From: Bacteroidota bacterium | GTDB lineage: Bacteria; Bacteroidota; Bacteroidia; Sphingobacteriales; Sphingobacteriaceae | Assembly: GCA_018266935.1 (NCBI GenBank) | Contig: JAFDZL010000439.1 | Span: 1 to 38,196 of the forward strand | Length of the DNA stretch: 38,196 nt | Reading direction: 5' to 3' | Shown: positions 32,804 to 38,196 of the stretch, piece by piece | Position numbering within the stretch: position 1 is the stretch's first letter | Layout of the letters: each line of letters starts with the position of its first letter | Notes under the pieces: generated by a model | The model's input: only the letters and a program-made list of their open reading frames with translations | Database searches by the model: none | Told to the model about the DNA's origin: nothing | Made by a program: the position numbers and the translations under genes

Positions 32804-33499
32804 ATGGATAAGCATGCCCTGCTTAAAAAGTACATCCAAAAACATCCGGGGGACATTGGCAACGTTGTTGATTTTGACGCCGAAACCGATAAGCTTTTCC
32901 CTTTCGATTTCACCGCCGCCAACAAAGAATTAAGCCCGAAAATTTTTGAGGACACCGCCAGGTTTTGCAATTGGGTGAACCGCAAGCTGAAAGAAACCGG
33001 CAGCAGGTACGGTGTCGGTGGTTACATGGAACACCGCACCATTTATTCCCGGAGTGAACACTTCAGTACAGCGGATGAGCCAAGGCGATTGCATCTGGGT
33101 ATCGATATTTGGGCCGAAGCCGGCACACCGGTTTATGCGCCTATAGTAGGGGCAATCCACAGTTTCAGAGATAATAATAATCACGGCGACTACGGCCCGA
33201 CAATCATCCTGCAGCACAATTTAGATGGGCTGGTGCTTTATACGCTTTATGGTCATTTGAGTCGCACGGACCTGGCGGGTTTGCGTATTGGCGATCCCAT
33301 CCAAAAAGGTCAAAAGATTGGCGCATTCGGCAGCCAGGAAGAGAATGGCCATTGGCCGCCGCACTTGCACTTCCAGCTGATGTTCGATATGGAAGGCATG
33401 ACCGGCGACTACCCCGGTGTTGCCAAATTCTCTGAAAAAGCAAAGTGGATGGCTAATGTTCCTGATCCAAACCTGATCCTGCAATTTCCGGGTTTGTAA
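32804..33499 (+). CDS. M23 family metallopeptidase (LytM-like)
   Basis: 231 residues with the LytM zinc site: H97xxxD101 in HLGID, the loop His151 in YGHLS, and H187-L-H189 in HLHF. This domain usually cuts peptidoglycan cross-links. No signal peptide or membrane helix is seen in the N-terminal 60 residues, which is unusual for a cell wall enzyme; either the start is further upstream or the protein acts inside the cell. It begins 3 nt after rbfA, suggesting one transcript with rbfA. Confidence 0.85.
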   Translation: MDKHALLKKYIQKHPGDIGNVVDFDAETDKLFPFDFTAANKELSPKIFEDTARFCNWVNRKLKETGSRYGVGGYMEHRTIYSRSEHFSTADEPRRLHLGIDIWAEAGTPVYAPIVGAIHSFRDNNNHGDYGPTIILQHNLDGLVLYTLYGHLSRTDLAGLRIGDPIQKGQKIGAFGSQEENGHWPPHLHFQLMFDMEGMTGDYPGVAKFSEKAKWMANVPDPNLILQFPGL

Positions 33500-33535
33500 T
33501 AAAGGTTATATCTTTAGTAATCAATCCAAACCTTT

Positions 33536-34093
33536 ATGACACCAAGAACACTGCTTGCACTTATCATAAAAACCGTTGGCATATATCTTATCACAAGTGC
33601 CCTGATCTTTTTACCGCAGGCATTTGGCGTTGTCCTTGAAACTCTTTCAATGGGAAACGGCAGCTTCAGTTTCAACAATGCAATGGAGTTCATATGCTTT
33701 TTTGTACTAACGATTTGGGCTTATATCTTAATTTTCAAATATTGTTTGGTAAGAACGGACTGGGTGATTGACAAATTGCATCTTGACCGGGGCTTTGCAG
33801 AAGAAAAAATAGAAATTAACATTCATCGGTCAACCGTTTTAAGGATAGCAGTAATCGTAATTGGCATGGTTGTGATGATTGATAGTCTTCCGCTGTTTAT
33901 AAAGCAGGTTATCGCTTATATGCAGATGGATAATCACAGTGGGGCTTTCGGTACCCGGAGCCTGTCGGCGGGATGGTTGACCTACTATTTTATAAAATTC
34001 GTTTTCGGGTTCTTCCTGGTGACCAGCAGCCGTCTTGTGGTCAATTTCATAGAATTGAAGCGCAAAAAACCTATAGAAGAAACTGAAGAATAG
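33536..34093 (+). CDS. Hypothetical membrane protein with about four helices
   Basis: 185 residues with hydrophobic segments near 7-30, 50-68, 103-125 and 148-170 and a basic C-terminal tail (ELKRKK). No known domain is recognised. It follows the M23 peptidase gene after 36 nt on the same strand and may be the last gene of that transcript. A bidirectional terminator follows. Confidence 0.65.
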   Translation: MTPRTLLALIIKTVGIYLITSALIFLPQAFGVVLETLSMGNGSFSFNNAMEFICFFVLTIWAYILIFKYCLVRTDWVIDKLHLDRGFAEEKIEINIHRSTVLRIAVIVIGMVVMIDSLPLFIKQVIAYMQMDNHSGAFGTRSLSAGWLTYYFIKFVFGFFLVTSSRLVVNFIELKRKKPIEETEE

Positions 34094-34112
34094 TTATACT
34101 TGTAAATACGAA

Positions 34113-34140
34113 CCCTCTCCTTTGGAGATGGCAGGGTGAG
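34113..34140. repeat. Short dispersed repeat (CCCTCTCCTTTGGAGA…AGGGTGAG)
   Basis: CCTCTCC-ttt-GGAGATGG can form a small imperfect hairpin and is followed by CAGGGTGAG. The string is one I recall as common in intergenic DNA of Bacteroidota. No coding role. Confidence 0.4.
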
Positions 34141-34146
34141 GCCAAC

Positions 34147-34194
34147 AAAAAAAGGGATGAATTGCTCCATCCCTCTTCTATTTTAAAATTTTTT
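34147..34194. terminator. Bidirectional terminator between convergent genes
   Basis: AGGGATG (34153-34159), 8-nt loop, CATCCCT (34168-34174). An A-run (34147-34153) serves as the T-run for the minus-strand gene. On the plus strand the stem is followed by CTTCTATTTTAAAATTTTTT. Confidence 0.65.
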
Positions 34195-34196
34195 GA

Positions 34197-35303
34197 TTAT
34201 TGCTGATTGTCGTCGCCAGGCTCGTCCGATGGCGTGCCTACGATCTTGTAAGCCTTGTTGCCATTGGCATCCTTAGTTTCCTGGAAATAGTAACCGTCAG
34301 GCGAAACCCAATATTTTTCGCCGTTAATGTTGATCTTGCGGCACTGATCGGGTAGTGCGCTCACGATATCACCTACCTGCGGTAGTTGCTGCTGCTGTTG
34401 CACGTCGCCGTTATCGCCGTTGGTGTTCAGTTCGCCGTCTTTACCGGCAACCTGGTACGAAACGGTGCCATCGTCTTTGGTGATCGGCTCGTAATACACG
34501 CCGTCCGCCTCATAGTATTGCTGACCGTTGATCACGATCGACTGTGCATTCGAAGGCAATTCGTTCACTTCGGCGCCAATTGGCGGCTCAACCACGGTGT
34601 ATTCGCTGTTATCATAAGAATAGAACAAACCGTCGCTGTAGAAATACGGGAAATCATCGTAATAGAACGAATAATAACCATAAGGCAACACCCCGATCCT
34701 GAAGCCAAGGCGCGGCGTATAGTATGTGTTGTAATAGCCGTGATAATAATGGTAATAGTGGTTCCTGTTCCAGTATGGTGAATAAAAGCCACGACCGCCA
34801 ACGCCCACCGATTCGCGCCCGCCCTGGCCCACATAACCGCGCGTGCCAACCACATTCCCTGTGCCCGGCGCAACATAGCCACGATTTGCTTCTATTACGG
34901 CGCCACGGGGAGCGTAACCAATACGGTTTACCGGAGGCCTGATGCCCTGGCTGTTTATACGCGGTGGCGCAACACCTACACGTTCGGCCCCGGCGCGATA
35001 ATTGCCGCCGGTATAGGATGGCCTGGAAGCATTGGGTGCGGGCCTGTAGCTGCTAACGCTCGAGGCCGGCCGGTAACTGCTGCCGGTTGACGAAGGCCTG
35101 TAGCTGCTATTATTGCTGCTGCCGCTGCTTGAAGGATGGTAGCCACCGCCACCCCCTCCACCGCCGCCCGATGACGTGTGCGAGCTGCTGCCGCTGCTGT
35201 TGTTATTGCTGCCGCCCCGCTGCGCCGCAGCAGGAAGTGCGAAGAACAGGCACAATAAGCCGCTTAACGCAATGGCCGGCAAATATTTATAATTCCTTTT
35301 CAT
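34197..35303 (-). CDS. Secreted Gly/Ser-rich protein, DUF6515-like
   Basis: 368 residues with a signal peptide (cleavage likely after PAAA at about 27). A low-complexity Gly/Ser/Tyr region follows (29-100, with runs such as SGGGGGGGGGY), then a Tyr-rich segment (YGYYSFYYDDFPYFYSDGLF) and two copies of a YY(E/F)…DG-containing module of DUF6515 type: INGQQYYEADGVYYEPI and INGEKYWVSPDGYYFQE. It is probably an exported surface or periplasmic protein of unknown role. The gene is monocistronic, with a 237-nt spacer upstream where I see no clear promoter. Confidence 0.75.
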   Translation of the reverse strand: MKRNYKYLPAIALSGLLCLFFALPAAAQRGGSNNNSSGSSSHTSSGGGGGGGGGYHPSSSGSSNNSSYRPSSTGSSYRPASSVSSYRPAPNASRPSYTGGNYRAGAERVGVAPPRINSQGIRPPVNRIGYAPRGAVIEANRGYVAPGTGNVVGTRGYVGQGGRESVGVGGRGFYSPYWNRNHYYHYYHGYYNTYYTPRLGFRIGVLPYGYYSFYYDDFPYFYSDGLFYSYDNSEYTVVEPPIGAEVNELPSNAQSIVINGQQYYEADGVYYEPITKDDGTVSYQVAGKDGELNTNGDNGDVQQQQQLPQVGDIVSALPDQCRKININGEKYWVSPDGYYFQETKDANGNKAYKIVGTPSDEPGDDNQQ

Positions 35304-35540
35304 GACGATATTTTTGAGTACGCAGTATGAACCAAAATGTTGTACTGACTTTAAAATATTAGACTTTAAATTGTTCTACGGTTTAAGATCGGTCAGTTAA
35401 TGGCTTTGCGCTGACAAATGGGCGCCGCGTAACAAGTAAAGATAAGAAAATAAACGCCATAATGCCTAATTCCTTAGGTTCAAAACAGCGGCATTTGATC
35501 AAATCCTGACGAATAGCGCTGGATTTTAACACTTTAAACC

Positions 35541-36110
35541 TCAAATGTCTTCGGCCACAAACAATGAAGGCTGATCGAATTTCAGGCTGAAGAAGCCATC
35601 ATGGGTGGTTTTGAAACGGTGATTGCCCAAGGGTTCCAGGCCGCTGCAATGCAATTCGTGCGGGTGCGTCAGTATTTCTATCATTTCGCCGGCGGGTTTC
35701 CACTTGCTGAAGCCGGTGGTTATCGGGTATATTTTCCGGTTCTCATAAAAGATCACCAGGTTGATCTTGTCGGTAAAGAACAGGTAATCCTTCAGCTGCA
35801 GACTGTCGGTAACGATATTTACAGCCGGGTAGCCGTTTGTGACCAGGTATTTTAGCGCCGCTGCGGCAGGGGTGTCGCTGCCCAACGGCATCACTTTAAC
35901 ATCCCGCTGCGCGGGCTTGTATTTACCCGAAGCAATAACCCAGTCGATCTTGATGCCGTTTTCATGCAGTAACGGCGCCGTTTCACGCGTGGTGATCACC
36001 GTCGGATTCCATTCTAATAATTGCCCCAGCAATTCGGCCGGGAAATTGTTCAGCCCCAGCACCAGCAGTGCGGGCTCCTGTTTTTCGCGGACGACATGGT
36101 GGGAGGACAT
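35541..36110 (-). CDS. Thiamine pyrophosphokinase-like protein
   Basis: 189 residues beginning MSSHHVVREKQEPALLVL, an N-terminus I associate with Bacteroidota proteins named thiamine pyrophosphokinase. A Rossmann-like first half follows with GSDTPAAAALKYL (the segment that binds the nucleotide in TPK), and the C-terminal part has the KWKPAGEMIEILT strand. Not all catalytic residues of characterised TPKs are evident, so the activity is not certain. The nearby ThiE-like gene (36715-37338) supports a thiamine role, although two word-repeat junctions and a lipoprotein gene separate them. Confidence 0.5.
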   Translation of the reverse strand: MSSHHVVREKQEPALLVLGLNNFPAELLGQLLEWNPTVITTRETAPLLHENGIKIDWVIASGKYKPAQRDVKVMPLGSDTPAAAALKYLVTNGYPAVNIVTDSLQLKDYLFFTDKINLVIFYENRKIYPITTGFSKWKPAGEMIEILTHPHELHCSGLEPLGNHRFKTTHDGFFSLKFDQPSLFVAEDI

Positions 36111-36113
36111 GAG

Positions 36114-36158
36114 TGTTAGTGACTAGAGATTAGTTAATTAGAGATTAGCAATAATTTG
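36114..36158. repeat. Word cluster TAGAGATTAG before the TPK-like start
   Basis: TAGAGATTAG occurs at 36124-36133 and 36139-36148, with partial copies GTTAGTGACTAG on the left. Read on the minus strand the cluster ends 4 nt before the ATG at 36110. Confidence 0.65.
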
Positions 36159-36185
36159 ATTGAAAATTAAGCAAATACTTCGGTA

Positions 36186-36599
36186 TTAGTTCATCTGATC
36201 TTTAATGGGATCGGTCATGAGCCCCTTATCAAATCTTCCAACCTCTTCGGGATGATAATGTTGCAGCCACTCCCTGTAGGTAGCATTCTCGGGCTTGATG
36301 ATATAGCCGTGATCTTTCCCTTTTTGGGTATAAGCAAAATGCTCCTGCATCTGGAAAACCCGGATCACGACGGTATCCTTTCTGAAATAGACATCCGTTA
36401 TCAGGCGCCCGTCGCAGCTCAGCAGCGTGTCTTCCTTGCCGTTGACTTCCGCCCCAACAAAGCCGACAATCTTACCCGCCGAAATTTTCCTGTACCAGGT
36501 TATTGTCAGGTCACCGTTTTTAATGGTTTTATATACTTGCCGGTTATCTGTGCAGGCGACAGCAAGTAAGCAGAAAACGATGATGATAACGCGATACAC
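36186..36599 (-). CDS. Predicted lipoprotein, unknown function
   Basis: 137 residues with a hydrophobic signal and the lipobox LAVAC (Cys16). The mature part is rich in beta-forming stretches (GDLTITWYRKI, DTVVIRVFQ) and has no motif that I recognise. It lies between the TPK-like and ThiE-like genes on the same strand, but the spacing (75 nt and 115 nt, each with word repeats) suggests it is not tightly coupled to them. Confidence 0.65.
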   Translation of the reverse strand: MYRVIIIVFCLLAVACTDNRQVYKTIKNGDLTITWYRKISAGKIVGFVGAEVNGKEDTLLSCDGRLITDVYFRKDTVVIRVFQMQEHFAYTQKGKDHGYIIKPENATYREWLQHYHPEEVGRFDKGLMTDPIKDQMN

Positions 36600-36647
36600 A
36601 AATCAATCTTTGGGTTAATCGCAATAATAACTAAAAACCGGGCCAAT

Positions 36648-36704
36648 GGTTTGGGGTTGGTTATCAGTTAACCGGTTATTAGTTAATTGGTGTCTAGTTA
36701 CCAG
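36648..36704. repeat. Word cluster GGTTATnAGTTA between ThiE-like and lipoprotein genes
   Basis: GGTTATCAGTTA, GGTTATTAGTTA and GGTGTCTAGTTA follow each other with 2-3 nt spacers. Several are self-complementary (GTTAACCGGTTA). Here the cluster ends about 50 nt before the next start, not directly at it. Confidence 0.65.
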
Positions 36705-36714
36705 CGGGCTAATG

Positions 36715-37338
36715 TCAATATATCTTCTTGTAAAACTCCCGCAGCGCAGTCGCGGGATTTGGCGCAAGGTTGACTGCCGCCGAAACAGCGATGCCGTATA
36801 TGCCGGTTTGCAGCAGGGGTTCCACATCAGCCAGTTGGACACCGCCGACAGCGATAACCGGTATTTCGATAGCTTGGCCTTGCAAAGCCCGGTAACCCTC
36901 CAGGCCCAGTAAAGGCTTGTTGTTGGGTTTGGTATTGGTATGCGCGAAAGGTCCGTAGCCGCAATAATCCACGGCGCCGCTGGCTTGTACCCGCCGCAGG
37001 CTTTCGATGTTGGTGGCCGACGCACCCATTGTCTTATCTTCGCCTATTATTTCGCGGATAGCGTTAAAGTCGGCTTCGAAATCTTCTATATGCACGCCCT
37101 GGGCGTCCACCTTGTCCAAAAGGTGATAATGATTAGTAATAATAAGCGTCGCACCCCAATCGTCGCAGATAGCGGCGATCTCGCCGATCTCTTTGATCAA
37201 CTCTTCATCCGTTTTGGTGAGGCAGCGGTACTGTATCCAGTTAGCCCCCGCGCCGCAGGCAATATGCGCCTGGTCAATGTGACTTCGGTTGGGCAGGTCC
37301 TGTGTCAGGTAGTGGAATTTGGAAATGTATTTCTTCAT
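36715..37338 (-). CDS. ThiE/TenI-like thiamine phosphate synthase family protein
   Basis: 207 residues with the TIM-barrel pattern of ThiE: QYR at 36-38, GVHIED near 81, GASATN near 105, DYCGYGP (124-130), a THTK-like segment TNTKP, and IPVIAVGGV. Known metal and substrate residues of ThiE are altered: the INDR-type motif reads ITNHY (His in place of the Asp), and GxSxH reads GASATN. It may therefore be a divergent ThiE or a TenI-like protein (thiazole tautomerase). The word cluster at 37342-37372 ends directly before its ATG. No other thi genes follow in the window. Confidence 0.7.
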   Translation of the reverse strand: MKKYISKFHYLTQDLPNRSHIDQAHIACGAGANWIQYRCLTKTDEELIKEIGEIAAICDDWGATLIITNHYHLLDKVDAQGVHIEDFEADFNAIREIIGEDKTMGASATNIESLRRVQASGAVDYCGYGPFAHTNTKPNNKPLLGLEGYRALQGQAIEIPVIAVGGVQLADVEPLLQTGIYGIAVSAAVNLAPNPATALREFYKKIY

Positions 37339-37341
37339 TTC

Positions 37342-37372
37342 GGCTTTCGAATGTTCAATTTCGGATTTACAA
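37342..37372. repeat. Word cluster (TTTCGAATGTTCAATTTCG) before the ThiE-like start
   Basis: Contains the exact 19-mer found at 30238-30256, in the same strand orientation. Read on the minus strand, its inverse lies directly upstream of the ATG at 37338, just as the inverse arm does before the metallo-hydrolase gene at 30321. Confidence 0.75.
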
Positions 37373-37379
37373 AGGGCGA

Positions 37380-38196
37380 CTATTTAAGCGCTTCCGGTAT
37401 TGGCTTGCCTATGCAACCATTTGGCGCCTGGATATGCAGCAGCGCGGCAACGGTCGGCGCGATATCGGTCATGTGCGTTTCGCGGTTCAAATGTCCGCGC
37501 TGTACGCCCCATCCCATAAATACCAATGGGATATGCGTATCGTAAGGATTCCAGGTGCCGTGCGTAGTGCCGGTCGGACCACTGTCACCAGAGCCATGCC
37601 CCGTAAACCAGCCCGGGAATAGTAATATCTGTATCGCGCCGCTGTGCTCTGGATTGTAGCCGTTCACTACGCGCATCCGCACTTCTTCGGGAATGCTGGC
37701 CGTTTCGGCCTTTTGCATATCGATAGCATAAGCCACTCCCGGCACTCCCTTCAGGAAATCAATGCAATCCTTTTTAAGTGCGTCAAAATCCACGTGCGCG
37801 TATTTGATCGCGATATTGTTGAAGTTCACCTGGTAATTGCCCAGGCTGAGCACTAAGTGAGCTATCTTGTATTTGTCCAGCAAAAATTTGTTCAGGCTGT
37901 CGGCAGTGGCGCCGTCATCCCAGGTACGGGCCGGAATGCCATGATCGTTCAGGAATGCGGTATTATGTGCGGCGCCGTGATCCGCAGTCAGGAAAACTGT
38001 ATAGTTTCCTTTACCAAGTTTGGCATCCAGGAAGGTGAAGAATGACGCAAAATCTTTATCAAGGCGTAGATACGTGTCCTCGATTTCTACCGAATTCGGT
38101 CCGAACTGGTGCCCGATATAATCCGGTGTCGAAAAGCTGACTGCAAGGAAATCGGTCACCTCGTGCTGCCCCAGCTGCTCGCCATTGATAGCAGCT
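37380..38196 (-). CDS. PafA-like alkaline phosphatase superfamily protein, C-terminal part
   Basis: At least 272 C-terminal residues; the frame stays open to the window edge, so the start lies outside. The metal-binding segments SFSTPDYIGHQFG and TADHGAAHN, and the C-terminal GTTHGTWNPYDTHIPLVFMG with MTDIAPTVAALLHI, are those of the PafA/nucleotide pyrophosphatase group. PafA is a periplasmic phosphate-irrepressible phosphomonoesterase in Bacteroidota. The catalytic Thr and signal peptide are in the missing part. The ThiE-like gene follows after about 40 nt and a word cluster. Confidence 0.88.
   Translation of the reverse strand, partial: AAINGEQLGQHEVTDFLAVSFSTPDYIGHQFGPNSVEIEDTYLRLDKDFASFFTFLDAKLGKGNYTVFLTADHGAAHNTAFLNDHGIPARTWDDGATADSLNKFLLDKYKIAHLVLSLGNYQVNFNNIAIKYAHVDFDALKKDCIDFLKGVPGVAYAIDMQKAETASIPEEVRMRVVNGYNPEHSGAIQILLFPGWFTGHGSGDSGPTGTTHGTWNPYDTHIPLVFMGWGVQRGHLNRETHMTDIAPTVAALLHIQAPNGCIGKPIPEALK

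Overview
The window reads as chromosomal DNA of a Bacteroidota bacterium, most likely Sphingobacteriaceae (Mucilaginibacter/Pedobacter-like). This rests on protein flavour, not a search: a GldD gliding-motility lipoprotein, a TPR protein and a ComA-type phosphosulfolactate synthase typical of the phylum, PafA-like phosphatase, weak or absent Shine-Dalgarno sequences, and promoter elements of the TAnnTTTG type.

Layout. (1) 1-1300: the 3' part of a RAYT/Y1 transposase gene with a REP hairpin, a small lipoprotein gene, and a second, internally deleted REP-RAYT-REP remnant. (2) 1310-4756: a two-gene AAA+ ATPase / subtilisin-like protease operon matching the IetAS antiphage/toxin-antitoxin architecture. 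(3) 5021-13206: a GC-rich, same-strand redox cassette: GltD-like NAD(P)H:ferredoxin-type oxidoreductase, pyruvate:ferredoxin oxidoreductase (NifJ), and three-subunit proton-translocating transhydrogenase (PntAA, PntAB, PntB). Together these could link pyruvate oxidation, ferredoxin, NAD(P)H and the proton gradient. (4) 13298-20652: a second accessory block with an orphan antitoxin next to a PIN toxin reduced to its first and last few codons, a DinD-type protein, and an AT-rich three-gene operon (MmeI-like methyltransferase with a degenerate nuclease motif, SF2 helicase, GIY-YIG nuclease) that looks like a restriction-type defence system with the nuclease moved to a separate protein. (5) 20653-21362: a gene-free stretch holding several repeats, including a 211-bp MITE-like palindrome. 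(6) 21363-38196: mostly core genes: secreted S8 protease, ALDH7-type dehydrogenase, TPR protein, phosphosulfolactate synthase-like, methyltransferase, AroE, GldD, metallo-hydrolase, LolC/E-like permease, RbfA, M23 peptidase, DUF6515-like protein, two thiamine-related genes, and the C-terminal part of a PafA-like phosphatase.

The most unusual non-genic signal is that many gene junctions (about 14.6 kb, 20.9 kb, and at least eight between 26 and 37.4 kb) carry clusters of a short 7-14 nt word. Each junction has its own word. The word is repeated imperfectly, often in both orientations, and the cluster often runs right up to a start codon. One forms a textbook intrinsic terminator, another has its arms on either side of a promoter-like box, and two junctions 7 kb apart share an exact 19-mer. 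These are described one by one and as a class.
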